From assembly GCA_018377235.1 (NCBI GenBank), contig JAGZZT010000027.1, forward strand, positions 1 to 14,963: 14,963 nt of DNA, in the 5' to 3' direction. Below the pieces are notes generated by a model that saw nothing but the letters and a program-made list of their open reading frames with translations, ran no database searches and had not been told where the DNA came from. The translations under genes were made by a program, and so were the position numbers. The DNA is from Clostridium sp. GTDB lineage: Bacteria; Bacillota; Clostridia; Lachnospirales; Lachnospiraceae. This document shows positions 5,890-11,405 of the stretch, one piece after another; the stretch's first letter is position 1; the number at the start of each line of letters is the position of its first letter.

Positions 5890-7266
5890 CTATAACTGCT
5901 GGTTATACTGTTTTCTCGTCAGTTCCCGCCATACAGTAAACATCATAGTGCCAAAACAGGCGGCTCCTCCCACAAAATTGGAAATCGGCTCCGCGATAAA
6001 TACTCCGTCCGTTCCCATGTGAAGCAAAGACGGCAGAAACAGCGTCAGGGGAGTCACGATCACCACTTTACGGAAAATAGAAAAGAATACAGCCTGCTTT
6101 GATTTTCCCAGCGCCACAAAAACAGCCTGTCCGGCAAACTGGAGAGACATCATAAAAAATCCGAAAAAATAGAGCCTGAGAGCTGGTATTCCCGCTTCAA
6201 TCAGAGCTGGATCCTGGTTAAACATGCGAATAAAAAATTCAGGAAAGCCGTGCAGAAGCGCCCAAGCCAGAGTCGTATATATGATGGAAAATACAGAGGT
6301 AAACACAATGGCTTTCTTCACCCTCCCGTACTCCTCCGCTCCATAATTAAAGCCCATCACTGGCTGGGAACTGTTCGTCACGCCATGCACCGGCATAATG
6401 GCCACCTCTCTGAGGGAGTTGATGACAGTCATAATTCCCACATAGAGGTCTCCTCCGTAAACCTGAAGCGTTGCATTGCAGACCACCTGAACAGTACAGT
6501 TAGTGATAGCCATGGTAAAACCGCTCATTCCAAGAGATGTGATCTCCTTGATTCTTTTAAGCTCCGGCTTCATACAGGAAAGCTTCAGTCTCAAAATCGC
6601 CTTTTTCCCCGTCAAAAACCAAAGAATCCAAGCCGCGGAGAGAGCCTGGGAAATGACTGTAGCCAAGGCAGCGCCCTGTATTCCCATATCCAGCCCAAAA
6701 ATAAAAATCGGATCCAGAATCAGATTGGCTGCCGCGCCTAAAAGCACCGTACACATACCGATCCTGCCAAATCCCTGAGAATTAATAAAGCTGTTCATCC
6801 CCAGTCCTGTCATGACAAAAATGCTGCCCAAAAGATATATGGTAATATAGGCATCTGCAAAAGGCCAGGTGGCATCGCTGGCTCCAAAAGCATAGAGGAG
6901 AGGCTTTTTAAAAATCAAGCCAAATGCTGTCAGAAGAACGCCAAACAGCATCATCATAGAAAAAGAATTTCCCATGATTTTTTCCGCCTCTTTCAGATTT
7001 CCTCTTCCCCTCTCTATAGAACAGAGTGGCGCTCCTCCCATTCCAAATAGATTCGCAAATGCCGTCACCATAGTAATCATAGGTAGAGACAGGCCAATTC
7101 CCGTCAGAGACAGCGTAGCGTGATCCGGAATTCTTCCAATGTAAATTCGATCAACAACATTGTAAAGTACATTGATCAGCTGAGCCAATGTCATGGGTAC
7201 TGCCAGATTTAAAATGTTTTTCACCACGCTGCCCTTTGAAAAATCATTTTTTATCTCCTGTGTCAT
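5890..7266 (-). CDS. MATE family multidrug/sodium-type exporter
   Basis: The 458-residue integral membrane protein belongs to the multi-antimicrobial extrusion family, which exports drugs or metabolites in exchange for Na+ or H+. Two repeated halves of six membrane segments each are visible as hydrophobic stretches. The N-terminal half has the family pattern FSKGSVVKNILNLAVPM, then the region LINVLYNVVDRIYIGR, and the loop NLILDPIFIF..MGIQGAALATVISQ (residues 181-207) that is very characteristic. The second half has GVTNSSQPVMGFNYGA, also typical of this family (MepA/NorM-like). The length is normal. GGAGGAG lies 8 nt before the ATG. The substrate cannot be told from the sequence. The promoter region contains an inverted repeat that may be an operator. 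The stop codon is 35 bp before the ilvE -35 box, and no clear terminator follows. Confidence 0.93.
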   Translation of the reverse strand: MTQEIKNDFSKGSVVKNILNLAVPMTLAQLINVLYNVVDRIYIGRIPDHATLSLTGIGLSLPMITMVTAFANLFGMGGAPLCSIERGRGNLKEAEKIMGNSFSMMMLFGVLLTAFGLIFKKPLLYAFGASDATWPFADAYITIYLLGSIFVMTGLGMNSFINSQGFGRIGMCTVLLGAAANLILDPIFIFGLDMGIQGAALATVISQALSAAWILWFLTGKKAILRLKLSCMKPELKRIKEITSLGMSGFTMAITNCTVQVVCNATLQVYGGDLYVGIMTVINSLREVAIMPVHGVTNSSQPVMGFNYGAEEYGRVKKAIVFTSVFSIIYTTLAWALLHGFPEFFIRMFNQDPALIEAGIPALRLYFFGFFMMSLQFAGQAVFVALGKSKQAVFFSIFRKVVIVTPLTLFLPSLLHMGTDGVFIAEPISNFVGGAACFGTMMFTVWRELTRKQYNQQL

Positions 7267-7299
7267 ACTTTTATCTCCTCCTCAGTTACAACAAGACAA

Positions 7300-7330
7300 A
7301 TTGTATACACTTCTCGAAAAATAATACAAT
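7300..7330 (-). promoter_or_regulatory. Inverted repeat, possible operator of the MATE gene
   Basis: The plus strand has ATTGTAT (7300-7306) and ATACAAT (7324-7330), a perfect 7-bp inverted repeat with a 17-nt spacer. One arm overlaps the -10 box and the other lies just past the expected transcription start, a layout suited to repression. No regulator gene is adjacent, so the bound protein is unknown, and chance in AT-rich DNA is possible. Confidence 0.35.
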
Positions 7331-7349
7331 ATTTTTATTTGTATTTCAA
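7321..7349 (-). promoter_or_regulatory. Promoter of the MATE gene
   Basis: The minus strand has -35 TTGAAA (7349-7344), a 17-bp spacer and -10 TATTAT (7326-7321). The start should be near 7314, about 48 nt before the ATG. Confidence 0.75.
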
Positions 7350-7374
7350 GAGGCTTCATTCAATGGTGCGATTT

Positions 7375-7396
7375 TCGTGTTGCATTCGTGTTGCAT
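7375..7396. repeat. Tandem 11-bp repeat, two copies
   Basis: TCGTGTTGCAT occurs twice back to back (7375-7385 and 7386-7396) between the tmRNA terminator and the MATE promoter. No function is apparent. Confidence 0.6.
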
Positions 7397-7448
7397 AAAG
7401 CCGTGAAAAAAAGCTTCTTTTTAGTGCAATAGCATTTCTCCCAAAACA

Positions 7449-7496
7449 TAGAAAAACCCTTGTAAATAGAGGAAAAATCCCATATTTACAAGGGTT
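7449..7496 (-). terminator. Rho-independent terminator of ssrA
   Basis: On the minus strand AACCCTTGTAAATA (7496-7483) pairs perfectly with TATTTACAAGGGTT (7468-7455) over 14 bp with a 14-nt loop, and is followed by TTTC. It lies 10 bp past the mature 3' end of tmRNA. Confidence 0.88.
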
Positions 7497-7505
7497 CATC
7501 GTGAG

Positions 7506-7847
7506 TGGACCAGACGGGAGTCGAACCCGTGTCCAAGAACCAATTCCCTGTTCTTCTACTATCATAGTCCGTTCTTTTTCATTCCCTCCATCCTGCGGAA
7601 ACGAACATCCTCAGAACTTCAGTAGCCCCTGATACGCCTGACGGTTCGGTGCCCTCCCGCCATCGTTTCTCACATAGTCGATGCCAGATTCTTAAGGTGT
7701 GAGTGCCCTAAGGCTGACAACTGCTGCAATTAAGCAGCAAGTGCTAATTTTCTATCGTTAGCGTTTAATTTTAATTTTGCCATTTAACGCATCGCATGCG
7801 GATAGCTTCACCAGCTGCATAGCCCCTGTCGAAACCGGTACTGGCCC
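7506..7847 (-). ncRNA. ssrA: Transfer-messenger RNA (tmRNA)
   Basis: This 342-nt RNA rescues ribosomes stalled on broken messages and tags the product for proteolysis, together with SmpB. The tRNA-like ends are clear: the 5' end GGGCCAG (7847-7841) pairs with the 3' end CTGGTCC (7513-7507), with the conserved G3-U pair that identifies the RNA to alanyl-tRNA synthetase, and A as discriminator base. A D-loop-like segment (ACCGGTTTCGACAGGGGC) and the T-arm (GGGTTCGACTCCC) are both present. The tag reading frame (7780-7730) encodes AKLKLNANDRKLALAA and ends with TAA; the resume codon is GCA and the terminal LALAA is the usual protease signal. CCA is not encoded. It has its own strong promoter and terminator and follows smpB. 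Confidence 0.97.
7730..7780 (-). other. ssrA: tmRNA tag peptide reading frame
   Basis: Resume codon GCA at 7780-7778; 16 codons encode AKLKLNANDRKLALAA, followed by TAA. The C-terminal ALAA is the part seen by ClpXP-type proteases. The frame start is assigned by homology of position: an Ala codon just after a short A-rich segment, with no stop inside. Confidence 0.85.
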
Positions 7848-7864
7848 TTATGCACTGTCGTTTT

Positions 7865-7893
7865 ATTTTAACACTGTTTCAATTTTATGTCAA
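7865..7893 (-). promoter_or_regulatory. Promoter of ssrA
   Basis: The minus strand has a perfect -35 TTGACA (7893-7888), a 17-bp spacer and -10 TAAAAT (7870-7865). The start should be near 7858, about 10 nt before the mature 5' end that RNase P would produce. Confidence 0.9.
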
Positions 7894-7925
7894 ATCTTTT
7901 GTATAACCGTCCTTTGCTTAAGCAT

Positions 7926-7973
7926 GAGGAAAAATTTTCGGTAACTTAAAGTGGAACAAGAAAATTTTTCCTC
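7926..7973. repeat. Perfect 14-bp inverted repeat between smpB and ssrA
   Basis: GAGGAAAAATTTTC (7926-7939) and GAAAATTTTTCCTC (7960-7973) are perfectly complementary with a 20-nt spacer. It lies 13 bp after the smpB stop codon and so may end the rnr-smpB transcript, although no T tract follows the stem. A 10-bp palindrome TGCTTAAGCA (7915-7924) sits beside it. Confidence 0.6.
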
Positions 7974-7985
7974 GTGCGCCTGTTT

Positions 7986-8450
7986 TTACATATTCTTCGC
8001 CTTAAAACTTCTCTCCATTTCCCGCTTCGCATCCTTCTTAGCGATATCGTCGCGCTTGTCGTAGAGCTTCTTGCCCCGCGCCAGGCCAATCTCCACCTTC
8101 ACAAGGCTTCCCTTAAAGTAGACCTGAAGAGGAACCAGGGTGAATCCCTTCTCCTTTATTTTTGACAAAAGCTTATCAATTTCCCTGCGGTGCATCAGAA
8201 GCTTTCTCTGTCTCAGCGGATCCTTATTAAAAATATTTCCCTTTTCATAAGGGCTGATATGCATGCCGTAGATATATACCTGGCCGTTCTCAATCCGTAC
8301 AAACGCCTCCTTGATGCTGCATTTGCCCATACGGATGGACTTTACCTCAGTCCCATAAAGCTCAATGCCCGTCTCGTACTTGTCGTCAATAAAGTAATCA
8401 TGGTATGCCTTTTTATTATTGGCCACTAATTTAAAGTTATTCGTTCCCAT
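7986..8450 (-). CDS. smpB: SsrA-binding protein SmpB
   Basis: SmpB binds the tRNA-like part of tmRNA, takes the place of the missing codon-anticodon interaction in the decoding centre, and is needed for trans-translation. The 154-residue protein shows the family's beta-barrel segments (KKAYHDYFIDDKYETGIEL, GTEVKSIR, SIKEAFVRIENGQVYIYGMH, SPYEKGNIFNKDPLRQRKLL) and the basic C-terminal tail GLARGKKLYDKRDDIAKKDA that enters the mRNA channel. A longer open frame begins at 8465, but its first codons overlap the ribosome-binding site GGAGGAG, so the ATG at 8450 with 6-nt spacing is the real start. It follows rnr by 31 bp without a terminator, and its partner RNA gene lies 138 bp downstream. Confidence 0.97.
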   Translation of the reverse strand: MGTNNFKLVANNKKAYHDYFIDDKYETGIELYGTEVKSIRMGKCSIKEAFVRIENGQVYIYGMHISPYEKGNIFNKDPLRQRKLLMHRREIDKLLSKIKEKGFTLVPLQVYFKGSLVKVEIGLARGKKLYDKRDDIAKKDAKREMERSFKAKNM

Positions 8451-8481
8451 TCTGCTCCTCCTCATGTTTTATTCCGAACAT

Positions 8482-10662
8482 CTAAAACTCTTTGGCCGGA
8501 ATAAAGTCGATAGTCTTTGAAAAACGGTCACAGCCTGTCAGCTGTACCCGGATTGTCTGACCTAATTTATACGTTTTCCCTGTCATCTCACCGGAAAGCT
8601 CGTACCGTTCTTCCAGAAATACATAGTAATCGTCCCTGAGCTCACTGATATGGACGAGTCCCTCCACTGTATTTGGAAGCTCCACGTAGAAGCCCCAGCT
8701 GGTGACGCTGGAAATAACGCCTTCAAATTCCTGACCGATAAACTGCTCCATGTACTGAACTTTTTTCAGTTTATCCGTCTCCCTCTCCGCCTCATCGGCC
8801 CGTCTCTCCAGAGCAGAGGTCTGTACTGCCACCTGCGGCAGAATTTTCTCATAATGGGAAATACGTTTTCCCGTCAGACCGCCGTGAAGAGATTCCTTAA
8901 TGATCCGATGAATCTGCAGATCCGGGTATCTCCTGATAGGAGATGTAAAATGTGTATAATATCTGGCTGCCAGGCCAAAATGTCCTGTGTTTTCTATAGT
9001 ATATTTCGCCTGTTTCATAGAACGCAACGTCAGGCGGCTGATTAAAAGTTCCTCCGGCGTGCCTTCCACCTTATCTAACAGCTTCTGGATCTCCTTTGGA
9101 TATACCTGCCCGCCAGGCATTCTTAAAACATAGCCGAAATTATTGATAAAGGTTCCCAGGCGCTTCATCCTATCCTCATCCGGCTTGTCATGGGTCCGGT
9201 AGAGAAAGGGCAGATCCTGCCAGAAATAGTCTTCCGCCACCGTCTCGTTGGCCAGCAGCATAAAGTCTTCAATAATCCTGGTAGCCGCATTTCTCTCATA
9301 GGCCTTGATCTCAAGAGGCTTCCCCTTCTCATCCAGCACAATTTTGCTTTCCGGGAAATCAAAGTCAATGGAACCCCTGGCGTGACGTTTTTTCCTGAGA
9401 ATATCCGCCAGCTCCTTCATCAGCAGAAACATCTCTGCAAATTCAGCGTATTCTGCCGTCACCTGAGGATCGTGATCCGTTACAATGGCGTTCACCGCCG
9501 TGTAGGTCATCCTGCGATCCGAGCGGATTACTGTCTCAGCAATCTCATGTCCTGTCACATTTCCCTGGCCGTCAATCTCCATCAGGCAGCTGAGGGCCAG
9601 CCGATCCTCCCCCTCGTTAAGAGAACAGATGCCGTTGGAAAGCTTGTGGGGAAGCATGGGAATCACCCGATCCACCAGGTACACGCTGGTTCCCCTCTTG
9701 AAGGCCTCCTCGTCCAAAGGCGTATGCTCCTGCACATAGTGACTGACATCCGCAATATGGACACCCAGAAGATACCCCTCCCCAGCCCGCTCAATACTGA
9801 TGGCGTCATCTAAATCCTTAGCCTCCTCACCATCAATAGTAACGGTCGGCAGATCCCTCAGATCCTTTCTGCCGGCCCAGCTGTCCTTCTTCACTTCATC
9901 AGGAATCTGTTTCAGCTGGGTCTTCACTGCCGCAGGGAAATCCTCCGGCAGTCCATAGGCCTTGACGATAGACAGAATGTCTACTCCGGGATCGTGAATA
10001 TGGCCCAAAATTTCCGTAATAACGCCCTCTGGCTTCTTTCCTTTCTTCTCTCCGAAGTCTTTGATTTTCACCATGACCTTATGGCCGCTGACTGCGCCCT
10101 GATCGCAGCCCTGAGGAATAAAAATATCCTTTGATATTCTCTGGTTGTCCGGGACAACAAAGCCGTAGCCCTTGCCTTTTTCATAGGTTCCCACCAGAGT
10201 CTCATTGGCATGTTCCAGAATCCGCACAACCGTGCCTTCCGGGCGACCGCCTCTTCCCTCACTGTCAATGACAATCTGAACTCTGTCTCCATGAAGAGCG
10301 CCCCCCGTCCTGTCTGCCGGAATAAATACGTCCTCTTCCTGTCCTTCAATAGCCACAAATCCAAATCCTCTGGCATTGCCGGAAAATACGCCTATTAGGG
10401 CGAAAGCCTCGGCCTTTCCAAATTTGCCTTTTTTTGATACACTGATTTTTCCCTCCGCCAGAAGAAGGTTCAGCACCTGCTTTAATTCTTCTCTCTGTTC
10501 CCTGGGAACGTTCAGCAAAATAGCCAGCTCCTTCAGCTTCATCGGCACATAGGCCTCCTCGTTCATCAGAGCCACCAGCATAGCCTTGCGCTGTTCTAAA
10601 AGTTCTGTTTCTGCCGCGCCGTATTCTAATCCTTTTTTCTGCTTTCTATCTTCTTTTCCCAC
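8482..10662 (-). CDS. rnr: Ribonuclease R (3'-5' exoribonuclease)
   Basis: RNase R degrades structured RNA from the 3' end; in E. coli it works with SmpB-tmRNA to remove the faulty message. The 726 residues contain an N-terminal winged-helix region (about 20-80), two cold-shock-type domains (about 88-150 and 155-220), the RNB catalytic domain (about 265-590) and a C-terminal S1 domain (about 643-722). The metal-binding aspartates are D277, D283, D285 and D286 in TIDGEEAKDLDDAISIE. HFTSPIRRYPDL (571-582) is the conserved substrate-binding segment. There is no long lysine-rich tail: the protein stops just after S1. The start is GTG at 10662, with GGAG 7 nt upstream. The upstream 232 bp carry a terminator for secG and several palindromes, so rnr may depend on read-through or on a promoter I did not recognise. 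Confidence 0.97.
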   Translation of the reverse strand: MGKEDRKQKKGLEYGAAETELLEQRKAMLVALMNEEAYVPMKLKELAILLNVPREQREELKQVLNLLLAEGKISVSKKGKFGKAEAFALIGVFSGNARGFGFVAIEGQEEDVFIPADRTGGALHGDRVQIVIDSEGRGGRPEGTVVRILEHANETLVGTYEKGKGYGFVVPDNQRISKDIFIPQGCDQGAVSGHKVMVKIKDFGEKKGKKPEGVITEILGHIHDPGVDILSIVKAYGLPEDFPAAVKTQLKQIPDEVKKDSWAGRKDLRDLPTVTIDGEEAKDLDDAISIERAGEGYLLGVHIADVSHYVQEHTPLDEEAFKRGTSVYLVDRVIPMLPHKLSNGICSLNEGEDRLALSCLMEIDGQGNVTGHEIAETVIRSDRRMTYTAVNAIVTDHDPQVTAEYAEFAEMFLLMKELADILRKKRHARGSIDFDFPESKIVLDEKGKPLEIKAYERNAATRIIEDFMLLANETVAEDYFWQDLPFLYRTHDKPDEDRMKRLGTFINNFGYVLRMPGGQVYPKEIQKLLDKVEGTPEELLISRLTLRSMKQAKYTIENTGHFGLAARYYTHFTSPIRRYPDLQIHRIIKESLHGGLTGKRISHYEKILPQVAVQTSALERRADEAERETDKLKKVQYMEQFIGQEFEGVISSVTSWGFYVELPNTVEGLVHISELRDDYYVFLEERYELSGEMTGKTYKLGQTIRVQLTGCDRFSKTIDFIPAKEF

Positions 10663-10689
10663 TGTTTTTCTCCAGATATTATTGTTTTA

Positions 10690-10713
10690 CCAGCGGGATG
10701 CGCTTCCCACTGG
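10690..10713 (-). other. Hairpin just upstream of the rnr ribosome-binding site
   Basis: The minus strand reads CCAGTGGGA, a 6-nt loop AGCGCA, then TCCCGCTGG: a 9-bp stem with one G-U pair. It ends about 16 nt before the GGAG of rnr. No T tract follows, so it is not an intrinsic terminator. It may affect translation or stability of the rnr message, which is inference. Confidence 0.55.
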
Positions 10714-10742
10714 CTGTTTTGACCTGCTTTATTAGGATTTCG

Positions 10743-10850
10743 CATTTTACCGGTTTCATGCGTTTCCTGATGCTGTAAAATCTTTCGTTTTCCGCCGCAG
10801 TGCGTTCCCGCGGAGCGTTTTTTAGTTCACAGAACGCAGTCCTGTGGACT
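10743..10850. repeat. Cluster of imperfect palindromes in the secG-rnr gap
   Basis: Three further dyads follow one another: ATTTTAC/GTAAAAT (10744-10750 and 10775-10781), GCGTTCC/GGAGCG at about 10802-10818 followed by TTTTTTA, and TTTAGTTCACAG/CTGTGGACTAAA (about 10821-10852, one G-U pair). Short variants of TGCGYTTCC recur at 10699, 10769 and 10800 and again at 1726. The gap 10663-10894 holds these elements and the secG terminator, and no coding frame. Confidence 0.5.
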
Positions 10851-10885
10851 AAAAAAAAGACACCCCTGCTGCCAAGAGTGTCTTT
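10850..10885 (-). terminator. Rho-independent terminator of secG
   Basis: On the minus strand AAAGACACTC (10885-10876) pairs with GGGTGTCTTT (10865-10856), 10 bp with one G-U pair, followed by a run of T residues (10858-10851). It lies 9 bp after the secG stop codon. Confidence 0.9.
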
Positions 10886-10894
10886 CTGAATCAG

Positions 10895-11131
10895 TTAAAA
10901 TACCTTTAAGTTAAGCACAAGCGCCAGGATCAGCCAGAGAATCGCTCCGTATTTCGTAAGCTTCTCCAGTTTTCCTTCCATGGAACGGCTCTTGTTTCTT
11001 CCCCAGTAGCTGTCAGCCATACCGTTAATAGTACCGGATAAACCTGCTGACTTGCCCTCCTGAAGCAATACCACAACTGTCAAAAATACACATATAGCAA
11101 CAAATACAAAGGTAAGGATCCCTCGTAACAT
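10895..11131 (-). CDS. secG: Protein-export membrane protein SecG
   Basis: SecG is the small subunit of the SecYEG channel that exports unfolded proteins across the cytoplasmic membrane. The 78-residue product has two hydrophobic helices (about residues 4-23 and 60-76). They are joined by a loop containing LLQEGKSAGLSGTINGMAD, the conserved SecG segment after the first helix. The open frame reaches a GTG at 11140, but that codon overlaps the AGGAGG ribosome-binding site. The ATG at 11131, 8 nt from AGGAGG, is the real start. The order secG-rnr-smpB is common in Firmicutes. A promoter candidate lies at 11190-11162, inside the remnant gene upstream. Confidence 0.95.
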   Translation of the reverse strand: MLRGILTFVFVAICVFLTVVVLLQEGKSAGLSGTINGMADSYWGRNKSRSMEGKLEKLTKYGAILWLILALVLNLKVF

Positions 11132-11159
11132 CTTTTGCACCTCCTATAGTCAAACAAGT

Positions 11160-11327
11160 TTATCCTATCACACTTTTCCCAGAAATACAAGCATTTTTCT
11201 TTCCCACTGCCCTTTTCAGGCAGAAAGCAGACACAGCCATGGCCCCCAGCTCTAAATTCAGCATTTCCGATAAATGCCCTTCGATGTAATCAATGGCTGC
11301 CTCTGTCTTCTCAACCTTGTGTTTCAT
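11160..11327 (-). pseudogene. Remnant of an AraC-type regulator (N-terminal fragment)
   Basis: A 55-codon frame starts at ATG 11327, 8 nt after an AGGAGG ribosome-binding site, and ends at TAA 11160. Residues about 9-40 (TEAAIDYIEGHLSEMLNLEL and then SAFCLKRAV) resemble the first helices of the AraC helix-turn-helix domain, which usually reads like AI-YIE-HL-E-L-LE--A---G-S-FHFQR-F. The rest of the DNA-binding domain is absent: after LKRAV the sequence loses similarity and stops. A complete family member has at least about 100 residues for DNA binding alone. I therefore read it as a truncated remnant. It could still be translated, since start and ribosome-binding site are intact, and an independent small protein cannot be excluded. 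Confidence 0.55.
11162..11190 (-). promoter_or_regulatory. Possible promoter of secG
   Basis: The minus strand has -35 TTGTAT (11190-11185), a 17-bp spacer and -10 TAGGAT (11167-11162). The start would be near 11155, about 24 nt before the secG ATG. The match is moderate. The site overlaps the 3' end of the remnant reading frame. Confidence 0.45.
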
Positions 11328-11328
11328 C

Positions 11329-11368
11329 GCCGTCTCCTCCTTCCCCACCCAGTATAGCAGGAGACGGC
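11329..11368 (-). promoter_or_regulatory. 10-bp inverted repeat enclosing the ribosome-binding site of the remnant gene
   Basis: On the minus strand GCCGTCTCCT (11368-11359) and AGGAGACGGC (11338-11329) are perfectly complementary with a 20-nt spacer. The second arm covers part of the ribosome-binding site, one base before the ATG. In the spacer an extended -10 sequence TGC-TATACT (11359-11351) could serve as promoter. A transcript coming through from hsdR would fold the hairpin and hide the site; a transcript starting inside the spacer would not. Confidence 0.45.
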
Positions 11369-11405
11369 TGTTTCGTTTTCATAATTCTTGCTCACAAATT
11401 TTTTC

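Noticed and set aside
7375..7396. Tandem 11-bp repeat considered as a CRISPR-like or attachment site signal
   Set aside because: There are only two units, no spacers and no integrase or cas gene. It is also not next to the tRNA-Leu.
7356..7565. Open frame of 69 codons on the minus strand
   Set aside because: It covers the 3' end of tmRNA and its terminator, and has no ribosome-binding site.
9190..9813. Plus-strand open frame of 207 codons opposite rnr
   Set aside because: It is antisense to the intact RNB domain coding sequence, without similarity to a known protein or initiation signals.
10068..10376. Minus-strand open frame of 102 codons inside rnr
   Set aside because: It is an out-of-frame shadow of the cold-shock domain region, and the main frame is uninterrupted.
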